Of a stretch of DNA of 64,000 bases, positions 24,724 to 32,883 are shown one piece after another; positions within the stretch are counted from its first letter, which is position 1; every line of letters begins with the position of its first letter. The notes under the pieces are model-generated. The model saw only the letters and a list, made by a program, of their open reading frames with translations. It had not been told where the DNA came from and did no database searches. The stretch lies in the NCBI RefSeq assembly GCF_041080675.1, contig NZ_CP163520.1, positions 186,001 to 250,000 of the forward strand. The letters run 5' to 3'. The translations under genes were made by a program, and so were the position numbers. The stretch is from Streptomyces sp. cg36. Lineage in GTDB: Bacteria > Actinomycetota > Actinomycetes > Streptomycetales > Streptomycetaceae.

Positions 24724-25857
24724 CTATGCCCGCTCGGGCAGTTGCGCGTCCGGGACGAAGGCGGGAAGCGCGGCCAGGCTGCGGCGCACGGCTTCGCCGC
24801 CGTACTCGAACATCTGCCGCTCGTAGTCACCGACCGCGCCGATGAGGTCCTGGCGGCGTTCGACGGCCCCGACCAGGCAGCGGCGCAGCACATCGGCGTC
24901 GCGCAGGGCGGTGTTCGCACCGTTGCCGCCGGTCGGGGAGGTGGCGTGGACGGCGTCGCCGAGCAGCGTGACCGGGCCGGGCGCCCAGCGCTCGCGGGGC
25001 TCGACGACCCGGATGGACAGCAGGGTGCTGTTGTCCGGGTCGGCCTGCTCGACGAGCGCCCGCAGCTGCGGGTGCCAGCCCTCCGTCCTCGACAGCACGG
25101 CGTCCTGCGCGGTCGCGCCACCGAGCGAGCCGTCCGGCGGAAGGATCATGGCCCAGCGTACGTAGTCGCCGATGTCGGGCAGCGTGACGTCGGGGGCCAG
25201 TCGTTCGGCGGCCCGCTTGGGCGGGGTACGGAAGCGCATCGCGCCGAGCAGCAGGCTGACACCGTCGCCCGCGATCTTCGAACCGTACGCCTTGGACAGG
25301 CCGGTGAACTCGTCGGTCAGGGGTGTGCGGCCGATGACGAACCGGACGCCGGTGTCGGTGGGGGCGGTCTGTGGCGACAACACCCCGCGGACCGCGGAGG
25401 CGACGCCGTCGGCGCCGACGAGGAGATCGGCGGAGACCGGGTCGCGGTGGGCGAACTGGGCTCGGACCTTGCCGTCGGACAGCACGTCGTAGCCGGTCAG
25501 CGCGGCATCGGTGTGCACGGTCAGGCCGGTGAGCAGCAGGTGTCGCAGGACTTGCCGGTCGACGACGATGCCGGTCCGGCCCGCGCCGAGCCTGCCGATC
25601 TCGTTCAGCTGCGGGTCCAGGACCAGCTGCTCGGCCGAGGCGTCCATGGTGATCTCGTCCAGCAGCGGGTGCCAGCGCGTCGGCAGGCAGGCGCGCACCG
25701 CCTGGAAGCCGGTCGGGTCGAGGACGAGCCGGTAGCCCTGGAACCGTGCGGTGATCCCGGGGTCGCGCTCGTACACCTCGGCCTCGATCCCAGCACTGTG
25801 CAGACCCTGCGCGAGAGCCAGACCTCCCAGACCGGCTCCGATCACGGAAACGCGCAT
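24724..25857 (-). CDS. FAD-dependent (group A) monooxygenase
   Basis: This 377-residue flavoprotein has the dinucleotide fold VIGAGLGGLALAQGL at the N-terminus, the LLVGADGVASAVRG (DG) motif, and GDAVHATSPTGGNGANTALRDAD for the FAD ribityl site, the three signatures of aromatic hydroxylase/TetX-like enzymes. It uses NAD(P)H and O2 to hydroxylate an aromatic or polyketide-like compound, possibly for antibiotic inactivation. ATG 25857 follows AGGAGGT. It is divergent from a TetR regulator, with three operator copies between them, so its expression is probably induced by its substrate. Confidence 0.9.
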   Translation of the reverse strand: MRVSVIGAGLGGLALAQGLHSAGIEAEVYERDPGITARFQGYRLVLDPTGFQAVRACLPTRWHPLLDEITMDASAEQLVLDPQLNEIGRLGAGRTGIVVDRQVLRHLLLTGLTVHTDAALTGYDVLSDGKVRAQFAHRDPVSADLLVGADGVASAVRGVLSPQTAPTDTGVRFVIGRTPLTDEFTGLSKAYGSKIAGDGVSLLLGAMRFRTPPKRAAERLAPDVTLPDIGDYVRWAMILPPDGSLGGATAQDAVLSRTEGWHPQLRALVEQADPDNSTLLSIRVVEPRERWAPGPVTLLGDAVHATSPTGGNGANTALRDADVLRRCLVGAVERRQDLIGAVGDYERQMFEYGGEAVRRSLAALPAFVPDAQLPERA

Positions 25858-25931
25858 CACACACCTCCTGGACAGACTTCCCGAACCCCGCCCAGGTACC
25901 GGGCCGGGGGTGGACGCGGCCCCGCAGAGAC

Positions 25932-25981
25932 GAACTTAGTTCTGCGAGTACGAACTAAGTTCTACGAGGCGAACTTAGTTC
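25932..25981. promoter_or_regulatory. Three tandem GAACTWAGTTC operators
   Basis: GAACTTAGTTC (25932-25942), GAACTAAGTTC (25952-25962) and GAACTTAGTTC (25971-25981) are 11-base palindromes at 20- and 19-base intervals, about two helical turns apart. They fill the divergent promoter between the FAD monooxygenase and the TetR gene and are the likely TetR binding sites, spaced for cooperative binding on one DNA face. Confidence 0.85.
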
Positions 25982-26003
25982 GTGTCAAGCTATAGTGACC
26001 GGC

Positions 26004-26741
26004 ATGCCCTCAGATCCCCGGAATCAACGAGCAGCCCGCCACGCCCAGCCCGCCGGGGAGCGGACGGCGGCGCCACGCAAGAAGCCCATCACCGTCGAGC
26101 GGATCACCGAGGCCGCCCTGCAGGTCGTGGCCGCCGAGGGCTATGACGCACTGACCATCCGCCGAGTCGCCGCGGTGCTCGGCACCGGGCCGTCGTCGCT
26201 GTACGCACACATCGTCAGCAAAGAGGACATCGACGATCTCCTCATCGGGCGGCTCTGCTCCGAGGTCGTGCTGCCCGAGCCGGACCCGGCCATCTGGCGC
26301 CGCCAGATCCGTGACGTGTACGCGCAGATCCGCGACCAGTATCTGAAGTACCCGGGGGTCTCCCGCGCCGCGCTGGGCACCGTCCCCACCAACCTCTCCG
26401 CGCTGCGGGTCAGGGAAGGGCTCCTGGCGATCCTGCTGGCGGGCGGAATCCAACCGGCCAGCGCCGCATGGGCCCTCGACACCCTGTCCCTCTACGTCAG
26501 CGCGTACGCCTGGGAGCAGTCACTGGTCCAGCAGCGGCGCACGCACCCCGACCAGGAATGGGTCCTCGGCCGCGAGGAGCTGATCCACCGGTTCACGGCA
26601 CTGCCCGCCGACACGTTCCCGCACACCCGACGCCATGCCGCCGAACTGACCTCCGGCACCGGCCACGACCGGTTCGACTTCACCCTCGCCCTGATCACGG
26701 ACAACCTCACCCGGCACACGTCCGTATCCGGCACCGGGTGA
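26004..26741 (+). CDS. TetR-family repressor
   Basis: This 245-residue protein has an N-terminal HTH (TIRRVAAVLGTGPSSLYAHIVSKEDI, about 55-80) and a C-terminal helical ligand domain of the TetR_C_1-like type. The first 30 residues are basic and Pro-rich. A -10-like TATAGT lies at 25991-25996, so transcription should begin near ATG 26004 and the message may be leaderless; GTG 25995 overlaps that box and is unlikely. It probably represses itself and the FAD monooxygenase through the three operators at 25932-25981, released by the enzyme's substrate. Confidence 0.88.
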   Translation: MPSDPRNQRAARHAQPAGERTAAPRKKPITVERITEAALQVVAAEGYDALTIRRVAAVLGTGPSSLYAHIVSKEDIDDLLIGRLCSEVVLPEPDPAIWRRQIRDVYAQIRDQYLKYPGVSRAALGTVPTNLSALRVREGLLAILLAGGIQPASAAWALDTLSLYVSAYAWEQSLVQQRRTHPDQEWVLGREELIHRFTALPADTFPHTRRHAAELTSGTGHDRFDFTLALITDNLTRHTSVSGTG

Positions 26742-26979
26742 ACACCGCGGCCCCGGTCGGACGGAGCACGGGCCACGATCGACGAGCGCCCTCTTGGCGA
26801 GGCGCCGTTCCGTGCGGTGGTACGGCCCGGAGCTGATCCACTTTCATCTGGGCGGCCAACTCACCCAGGGTGTGGGAGACATGGACACCGCACCGGCCCC
26901 AGTCCCCCACGACGGGAGCTTGTTGGCGGCCCGGGCCGCCAACGACCGATGCCCCCTACTGCGGTGCTCAACAGAAAAG

Positions 26980-27013
26980 GGCCGGCCACGCCCGCGTACG
27001 GTCGTGGCCGGCC
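26980..27013 (-). terminator. Rho-independent terminator of the carbonic anhydrase gene
   Basis: On the minus strand an 11-base perfect stem (GGCCGGCCACG with CGTGGCCGGCC) is followed by CTTTTC, a U-tract, 17 bases after the stop of the carbonic anhydrase gene. Confidence 0.8.
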
Positions 27014-27029
27014 ATCCGCAACCGCCGGG

Positions 27030-27671
27030 TCAGGAAGCCGCGTCGGCCGGCACCTCAAGGCCGCGGGCGGTGACCAGGCGGGCCGTCCCGTCGGTGAGCC
27101 GGTACGACAGCCCCACCACCGCCACACGCCCGGCCTCGACCGCGTCCGACAGGACGCGCGAACGCTCCAGCAGCAGGTCCACGGTGTGCCGGACCTGTTC
27201 GGCGATGAAGTCGGAGTCCTCGGTCAGTCCGGCGGCACGGGCGGCCAGCACGCTGGGAGTCACGCGCTCTATCACGTCGCGCACATAGCCGCTCGCCGTC
27301 GTGCCCTCCTCGACGGCGGCGCGCGTGGCCGCGACCGCGCCACAGGCGTCATGGCCGAGCACCACGACCAGCGGGGCGCCCAGCACGCTCACCCCGTACT
27401 CGATGCTGCCCAGTACTTCCGGGCCCTGGACGTGACCGGCGGTGCGGACCACGAACAGGTCACCCAGCCCCCGGTCAAAAATGATCTCGGCGGCCAGCCG
27501 GGAGTCGGAGCAGCCGAACAGCACCGCGAACGGGCTCTGGGCCGGAACCAGCTCAGTGCGGCGCGCGGCGTCCTGATTCGGGTGCTCGGGCGCACCGGCG
27601 ACGAACCGCTGGTTGCCGGCCTGCAGCAGCTCGAAAGCGTCACGGGGCGTGAGATTCTGGAAATCAGTCAT
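27030..27671 (-). CDS. Beta-carbonic anhydrase
   Basis: This 213-residue enzyme hydrates CO2 to bicarbonate. Zinc ligands are Cys54 and Asp56 in FGCSDSR, His107 and Cys110 in LGHDACGAV; Arg58 completes the Asp-Arg dyad. The length fits bacterial beta-class enzymes, and no signal peptide is present, so it is cytoplasmic. It is monocistronic with its own terminator. It supplies bicarbonate for carboxylases and helps pH balance. Confidence 0.93.
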   Translation of the reverse strand: MTDFQNLTPRDAFELLQAGNQRFVAGAPEHPNQDAARRTELVPAQSPFAVLFGCSDSRLAAEIIFDRGLGDLFVVRTAGHVQGPEVLGSIEYGVSVLGAPLVVVLGHDACGAVAATRAAVEEGTTASGYVRDVIERVTPSVLAARAAGLTEDSDFIAEQVRHTVDLLLERSRVLSDAVEAGRVAVVGLSYRLTDGTARLVTARGLEVPADAAS

Positions 27672-27813
27672 GGGCGAAGGCTACGGTCAGAGCCCGAGCG
27701 GGGCACCACCAGGTCCGAACGGAGGCCGGGGGAACAAGTCGGACTCCAGTTCGACTCGACTTCCACAGGCCGCGCAACGATCCCGGACACGCCCTCCCGC
27801 GCGCCTCGCCCCC

Positions 27814-28491
27814 TCACTCGGCGTCGGTACGGAACTCAAGAGCGCTGCTGCGGCCCGCGTCGAGCGCGGTGACGTGATCGGACCAGTTGGTCTGCTCGTG
27901 CAGGGAGCGCCCGCTCGCCATCGCGTCGAGCAGCGTGCGCTCGGCGTGACCGATGGCCTCCGCGGCCCCGAGTACCGCGGCCATCCGCTCGGCGGGAGCG
28001 ATGACCACGCCGTCGTCGTCACCGAAGACCATGTCGCCAGGGGTCACCGCGACGCCTCCGCACGTCACCGTCGCGCCAAGCGGGGCCCGGGACACGGTGC
28101 TGCCCGACTTCGGGTTCGTGCCGCGCGCGAACACCGGCAGGCCGACGCGGCGCAGGCCCGCCACGTCGCGGCAGTAGCCGTCGATCACCACACCTGCCAG
28201 CCCGCGTCGCCGCGCCTCGGTGGCGAACAGCTCGCCCAGGACCGCGAGCGCGTGCCCGTTCGTCGCGATCACGAGGACGTCGCCGGGAGCGGCCTCGGCG
28301 AGCGCGCTGAACACCGGCAGGTGGTCGTCCTCGGCGACCACCGTGAACGCCGGGCCCGCCATGCGGACCTCGGGCACCATCGCCCTGATCTCCGGAGCCA
28401 CCACCGGCAGCGTCTTGTCGGCATCGGACAACGCCGACACCTCGATCGTCAACAGCCGCCGCACGAGCCCTTGGTGTGTCACATCCACCAC
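27814..28491 (-). CDS. RraA-like / 4-hydroxy-4-methyl-2-oxoglutarate aldolase-family protein
   Basis: This protein of about 225 residues has the RraA core: VIDGYCRDVAGLRRVGLPVFARGTNP carries the conserved D-G-x-x-R-D substrate/metal site, and GDMVFGDDDGVVIAP the second acidic motif. Members are aldolases cleaving HMG or oxaloacetate-type acids, or RNase E inhibitors; the intact Arg-Asp pair favours the aldolase. The start is uncertain: tandem GTG codons at 28491 and 28488 lack a good ribosome-binding site. It is alone in its unit. Confidence 0.85.
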   Translation of the reverse strand: MVDVTHQGLVRRLLTIEVSALSDADKTLPVVAPEIRAMVPEVRMAGPAFTVVAEDDHLPVFSALAEAAPGDVLVIATNGHALAVLGELFATEARRRGLAGVVIDGYCRDVAGLRRVGLPVFARGTNPKSGSTVSRAPLGATVTCGGVAVTPGDMVFGDDDGVVIAPAERMAAVLGAAEAIGHAERTLLDAMASGRSLHEQTNWSDHVTALDAGRSSALEFRTDAE

Positions 28492-28545
28492 GATCCCACA
28501 CCCCGACGGCCGTGGAGAGCACCGCGCGCGAAGGCGAATCCCGAC

Positions 28546-28572
28546 GGAGTCGGCGGAGTCGGCGGAGTCGGC
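28546..28572. repeat. Three tandem 9-base repeats
   Basis: GGAGTCGGC occurs three times in a row in the divergent region between the RraA-like gene and the next secreted-protein gene. It is probably a slippage product. Confidence 0.6.
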
Positions 28573-28684
28573 ACGGGCAGCCAAAGGGGTGGGGATGTGA
28601 AGTCGCGAGTGGCGCGCTCGCCCCCGCCGTCCCGTCCCGTGGTACGGATGTGGCGCATTCGTGAGGCGAGAGGGAAGGGCTGAT

Positions 28685-29140
28685 ATGCGCCGGATGTTGA
28701 TGTCGACCATGGCCGCGATGGCCACGTGTCTCCTGGCCGCGTCGGCTGTTTCCGCACGGGCCGGTCATCCTTCATCGGGTCAGGCCCGCTTGCCGCACTC
28801 CGCGGCCAAGGACTTGCGCCGCGATGTGTACGCCCCGCCGATCCTCTCGCCGGTCGCGGGCGATGTGTGGCCGGTCGGTTCCACTCAGACCGTCACGTGG
28901 GACACCTCGAACCCGCCCCAGCAGATCACCAACCCCACCGGTCTGATCGCGCTCTCGCAGCGCGGCAGGTTTGTGAATGGACCCGGCGGCCTCGACCGGC
29001 CGCTCGCCTCCGAGTTCAGCATCCTGGACGGTCACGCCGAGATCACCGTCCCGGACGTCGCACCGGGCGAATATACGGTCGTCCTCTTCGGGGACAGCGG
29101 CAACGCCGGCCCGCCGTTCTCGATCGTCGCGCGTCGATAG
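28685..29140 (+). CDS. Secreted KNH/GPI-anchored-type domain protein
   Basis: This 151-residue protein has a short signal peptide (MRRMLMSTMAAMATCLLAASAVSARA). From about 50 it carries a domain beginning ILSPVAGDVWPVGSTQTVTWDTSNPP and ending ITVPDVAPGEYTVVLFGDSGNAGPPFSI. This matches the Kre9/KNH-type Ser-Thr-rich, Yeast cell wall synthesis family (the PF10342-like domain), best known from fungal surface proteins and found sporadically in actinobacteria. The single domain suggests a soluble extracellular binding protein. GAGGGAAGG precedes the ATG. Its ligand is unknown. Confidence 0.7.
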   Translation: MRRMLMSTMAAMATCLLAASAVSARAGHPSSGQARLPHSAAKDLRRDVYAPPILSPVAGDVWPVGSTQTVTWDTSNPPQQITNPTGLIALSQRGRFVNGPGGLDRPLASEFSILDGHAEITVPDVAPGEYTVVLFGDSGNAGPPFSIVARR

Positions 29141-29299
29141 GGCCATACGCCTCCTGGAGGCAACCTCCTCCAACAGGGAGTATCCGCGCGGCGCCGCAGC
29201 CAGGGCTACCCCTCCGCTGGGCGTCACCGCCATCCCTGCCAACCTGCGCCCAGGCACTCGTCGCGAAAGCCGATCGGGCGCACCGCCGCCGCAGGGCTC

Positions 29300-30223
29300 T
29301 CACACCCCCAGCCGCAGCTCCCAGGTGTCCACCGCGTAGTGCAGGCCCATGCCGTGGGACTCGTACAGGCGCAGCGCCCCCGTCACGTTCTCGGTGTCGA
29401 CACCCAGGCCGACCGTGTCACGGCCGCGTCGCGCGTACACCGCGAACGCGTGGCGCAGCAGATGACTGCCGAGGCCACGGCCCCGGGCCCGATCCAGGAC
29501 GCCCAGGGTGCGGATCCAGCCCATGCCCTCGCGGTCGTCGCGGGTGATCAGGACGGCGGCGTCCCCGATGCCGTCGACGGCCGCGATCCACACCAGCGAC
29601 CAGTCCATACCGGAGTTCGGGGCTACGCGGCCCAGCCACTCCTCGTACCCCTGCGGGCGGAAGTCGAAGTGGTGGGCGAACGTCTCCTGGTGCAGGCGGT
29701 GGGCCGTCCGGCGGTCGGCCTCGTCCGCGCACGGGCGCAGCCGCACCCCGGCGGGCAGGTCCGGCACCGGGTCGGTGTCGGGCGAGACCGGGCGGGTCAG
29801 CACATGGTGGCGGCGCACGGTGCGCCAACCGCGCACGGTGAGCAGCGCGAGGTCGAGAGTGGGAGCCACGTTGAGGTAGAGGTGGACCACGGCCTCCCGG
29901 GCGCCCGCCCCGGCGGCGAGCTCGCGCGAGCGCGCCTCGACCAGGTCCAGCAGCCGCAGGCCCGCCTCCTGATGGTCGGGCAGCACGTAATGGTCGATCT
30001 CGACGGCCCCGTCCGGGCCCGCGTCGCGGACCGCCGCGTACGCCACGGCGCGCCCGGCCCCGAAGGCCACCCACGCCGCACGCGCCGTGGCGAGGTCCTC
30101 CTCGACCTCCTTCAGCGTGGTCTCCGGCGCACCGATCTCGATCTCGTCCACCGCGTTCAGCAACGCGCACACCGCTGGCGCGTCTTCACCCTTCGCGTCC
30201 CGGGTCCATCCCCCGTCGTCCAT
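29300..30223 (-). CDS. Tandem GNAT-domain N-acetyltransferase
   Basis: This 307-residue protein contains two GNAT halves, like MshD and related enzymes. The C-terminal half has the acetyl-CoA motif RTLGVLDRARGRGLGSHLL (R/Q-x2-G-x-G/A) and the VDTENVTGALRLYESHG signature; the N-terminal half (DGAVEIDHYVLPDHQEAGLR) is degenerate and probably structural. The start at 30223 follows GGGGGG. Target unknown; amines of small metabolites or drugs are typical. It lies immediately downstream of the tautomerase gene on the same strand. Confidence 0.88.
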   Translation of the reverse strand: MDDGGWTRDAKGEDAPAVCALLNAVDEIEIGAPETTLKEVEEDLATARAAWVAFGAGRAVAYAAVRDAGPDGAVEIDHYVLPDHQEAGLRLLDLVEARSRELAAGAGAREAVVHLYLNVAPTLDLALLTVRGWRTVRRHHVLTRPVSPDTDPVPDLPAGVRLRPCADEADRRTAHRLHQETFAHHFDFRPQGYEEWLGRVAPNSGMDWSLVWIAAVDGIGDAAVLITRDDREGMGWIRTLGVLDRARGRGLGSHLLRHAFAVYARRGRDTVGLGVDTENVTGALRLYESHGMGLHYAVDTWELRLGV

Positions 30224-30339
30224 CCCCCCCACTGTGGGCGGCCGATCCCCCTCGCCGCAACAGGAATCCGCCGGGCTGAGTTCGGATGGCGGGCGGCCGG
30301 GCGGCAGTCGGAGTTGCCCGGGCTCGATCGGACTGGACA

Positions 30340-30723
30340 TCAGACGAGGTACTGCGCCTCGCCGTTGCCCAACGACCAGTCGGCATCGCTGTTCTCGGTC
30401 AGCACCACGAACATGTTGCGGGGTTCCGTTCCGGCGTATTCCTGGGCGAGTTCGGCGATGCGCCGGTACAGCGCCTGCTTCTGCGCTGCCGGGCGGCCCT
30501 CCCGCAGGGTGATGGCCACATAGACGATGCCGTCGTCCCGCCGCACCCCGAGATAGGTGCCGTGCCGCAGGATGCCGCTCTCGCCGTCGTGGGCCGTCAG
30601 GATCTGGAACCGGTCGTCGTCCGGGAACCCCATCACCTCCCCCAACGCCTCGTGCACGGCCCGCCCCAGGGCCGCCAGGCGCCCGGTGTCACGGCCCAGC
30701 ACGTCGATACGTACGAGCGGCAT
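30340..30723 (-). CDS. Tautomerase-family protein (Tautomerase_2)
   Basis: This 127-residue protein starts MPLVRIDVLG; after loss of Met, Pro1 would be the catalytic base, as in 4-oxalocrotonate tautomerase-like enzymes. The two beta-alpha-beta repeats (VRIDVLGRDTGRL ... AITLREGRPAAQKQALYRRIAEL) and the EPRNMFVVLTEN segment fit the longer Tautomerase_2 group. GGAGG precedes the start, which excludes the longer frame. It may isomerize a ketoacid or handle a xenobiotic. The GNAT gene follows by 117 bases. Confidence 0.88.
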   Translation of the reverse strand: MPLVRIDVLGRDTGRLAALGRAVHEALGEVMGFPDDDRFQILTAHDGESGILRHGTYLGVRRDDGIVYVAITLREGRPAAQKQALYRRIAELAQEYAGTEPRNMFVVLTENSDADWSLGNGEAQYLV

Positions 30724-30764
30724 GCGTCCTCCCACCACTGGACCAACAGTGTCTCACCCCGATC

Positions 30765-30877
30765 GTACATACCAGTAGGTACAGATGGGGGTGCGGGGCC
30801 GGACCCGGCGAGCCGCAAGGGGCGGCCCTCAAGTAACCCCGTTGCCAGAGGAGTTGCCTATAGGCGTTCCCTATGGG
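30765..30877. promoter_or_regulatory. Palindromic sites in the tautomerase/SDR divergent promoter
   Basis: TACCAGTAGGTA (30770-30781), a TACC-N4-GGTA repeat within GTACATACC...GGTAC, lies next to the tautomerase start. CCTATAGG (30857-30864) and CCTATGGG (30870-30877) form a pair with 13-base period upstream of the SDR, suggestive of a LysR- or TetR-type binding site. Binding proteins are not identified; the LysR gene downstream of the SDR is a candidate. Confidence 0.35.
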
Positions 30878-30963
30878 CCCCGCTGATATTTGGTCTTTGC
30901 CTCCCGTTCCTCCTCAGACCTACCGTGAAACCAGTTCACGACAGAAAGAAAAGGAACGGTGAA

Positions 30964-31740
30964 ATGACCAGCATCGAAAACGCATCGACGACGCGGGAAC
31001 TCAAGGGAAAGCGCGCACTCGTGACGGGAGGGACCCGGGGAATAGGGGCCGCCGTCGTCCGCCAACTCCTCGACGCGGGCGCCCACGTACTCACCACCGC
31101 CAGGTCGACCACGGCTCCGGTGCCGGAAGGAGCCGCCTTCGTGGAGGCCGACGTGCGGACCCCGGCCGGCACCCGAGCGCTCGCCGAGGCCGCGCGGAAG
31201 AGCCTGGGCGGCGTCGACATCCTGGTCCACAACGCGGGCGGAGCGCAGCCGTACGAGAGTGCCTCGGAGATCCCCGACGAGGTGTGGCAGGACGCGCTGG
31301 ACCTGAACTTCCTGGCCTCGGTGCGGCTGGACGCGCTGCTGACGCCGGGCATGCGGGAGCGGCGCGCGGGAGCGATCGTGCACGTCTCCTCGGCCGCGAC
31401 CCTCACCCCGATGGGGCCGTTCCTGCACTACACGGCGGCCAAGGCGGCCCTGGAGAACTACAGCCGGGGCCTGGCCCTCGAACTGGCTCCGGCCGGCATC
31501 CGGGTCAACACCGTCTCGCCCGGCAGGGTCGCCACCCCGGGCGGCGAGGCGACGCGGGAGCAGTGGGCGCGGCTGAACTCGGCGGCGGGCCGGACCGGCG
31601 CCGAGGGCACCACCCCGCTGGGGCGGGACGGCCGCCCCGACGACATCGCGCACACGGTCCTGTTCCTCGTCTCCGACCAGGCGGGCTGGCTGACCGGCAG
31701 CAATCTCTACGTGGACGGCGGCGAATTCCCCCGGAACTGA
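30964..31740 (+). CDS. SDR-family oxidoreductase
   Basis: This 258-residue classical SDR has TGGTRGIG (21-28), the HNAG motif (89-92), Ser142/143, Tyr156 and Lys160 (YTAAK), and the C-terminal GSNLYVDGGEFP. It uses NAD(P)H to reduce a ketone or oxidize an alcohol. The ATG follows AAAGGAACGG. It converges with a LysR regulator 40 bases downstream, a common arrangement in which the LysR protein controls the SDR promoter. Confidence 0.92.
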   Translation: MTSIENASTTRELKGKRALVTGGTRGIGAAVVRQLLDAGAHVLTTARSTTAPVPEGAAFVEADVRTPAGTRALAEAARKSLGGVDILVHNAGGAQPYESASEIPDEVWQDALDLNFLASVRLDALLTPGMRERRAGAIVHVSSAATLTPMGPFLHYTAAKAALENYSRGLALELAPAGIRVNTVSPGRVATPGGEATREQWARLNSAAGRTGAEGTTPLGRDGRPDDIAHTVLFLVSDQAGWLTGSNLYVDGGEFPRN

Positions 31741-31780
31741 CGCTCGGCGGAATTCCAGAAGTACCGCTTCCGGAAATCCG

Positions 31781-32665
31781 TCAATGCGAGATCAGCGGGG
31801 ACCAGTTCTCCTTTCGCAGGAATGAAAGCAGCGCCGTCTCCGCCGGTCCCGCACCGGACCGCAGCACCGCGATCACGGGCTGGGTGACGGCCGGGAACAC
31901 CGGCCGCACCAGGTGTTCGTGCCCCGGGGGCACGGCGGAGGCGGGGACGAGCGTCGCGCCCAGTCCGTGGGCGGCCCAGCGAACGGCGGTCGCGGCCTGC
32001 GACACGCGGGCGGCCGTGACCGGGGCGAGCTCGTCGTCCCGCAGCGCGTGCACGAGCACGGCGTCGAGCGCGCTGTCACGGTCGAACCTCACCCACGGCT
32101 CCCCCGCCAGGTCGCGCCGCTCGACCCGGTCTGCCGCGAGCAGCCGGTGCCCGGCGCCAAGGACCACGACGAACTCCTCGTCACCGAGGTGGTGGGCGTC
32201 GTCGGGGCTCTGCTCGCACTGCGCCATCAGAGCGAGGTCCAGCACGCCCCGGCGGCACAGCCGGTCCAGCTCGGCGGAGCTGGGCTCCTCGAATACGGTG
32301 ACCTCAAGCTTCGGGAAGCGACTGCGCAACGCACCCAAGGCACCTGGCAGTTGGCGGGTGCCGAAACCCATCTGCACCGACACCACCAACTCGCCCACCA
32401 GCTCGTCTGCACCGGCCCGCGCGGTGGCCCGGGCCCGCCGCGACGCGCTCACCGCGACCTCGGCCTCCCGCAGGAAGGCACGTCCGACCACCGTGGGAAC
32501 GAGTCCGCTCGGCGTACGGGCGAACAGCTCCACGCCGAGGTCCCGCTCCAGGCCGCGGATCTGCTGGGACACCGACGGCTGGGCGACGCGCAGCCGCTCG
32601 GCCGCCGCGGTCACCGAGCCCGCCTCGGCGATGGCCAGGGCGTACTCGAACTGACGAAGACTCAT
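31781..32665 (-). CDS. LysR-family transcriptional regulator
   Basis: This 294-residue protein has the LysR winged HTH at 1-60 (LRQFEYALAIAEAGSVTAAAERLRVAQPSVSQQIRGLER) and a periplasmic-binding-like effector domain (ELVVSVQMGFGTRQLPGAL onwards). LysR proteins bind DNA as tetramers and switch activation on a small-molecule inducer. GGGAGAGG precedes ATG 32665. It is convergent with the SDR gene and may act on that promoter at 30857-30877. Confidence 0.92.
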   Translation of the reverse strand: MSLRQFEYALAIAEAGSVTAAAERLRVAQPSVSQQIRGLERDLGVELFARTPSGLVPTVVGRAFLREAEVAVSASRRARATARAGADELVGELVVSVQMGFGTRQLPGALGALRSRFPKLEVTVFEEPSSAELDRLCRRGVLDLALMAQCEQSPDDAHHLGDEEFVVVLGAGHRLLAADRVERRDLAGEPWVRFDRDSALDAVLVHALRDDELAPVTAARVSQAATAVRWAAHGLGATLVPASAVPPGHEHLVRPVFPAVTQPVIAVLRSGAGPAETALLSFLRKENWSPLISH

Positions 32666-32883
32666 GCCCGTCCTCTCCCGGCGACGGGCTCCGGATCGGC
32701 CCGTCGGTGTATGGCTGTCACGGTCAGTAACTCCCGCCCGTTGCGAGGGATTCCCGTACACCGGGCTCGGCCGATGCTCGCGGGCGTTGACGCCGTCACC
32801 TCGGCGGTACCCGCTCCGCTCGCGGTTTGGCCGGGGCGCCGGGCTCGGCGCTCCGGCCACGAGAGTCGGAACACACCCGCCAA

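Noticed and set aside
26742..27029. Short frames between the TetR gene and carbonic anhydrase as possible genes
   Set aside because: No codon bias or ribosome-binding site; the space is explained by the TetR 3' end and the carbonic anhydrase terminator.
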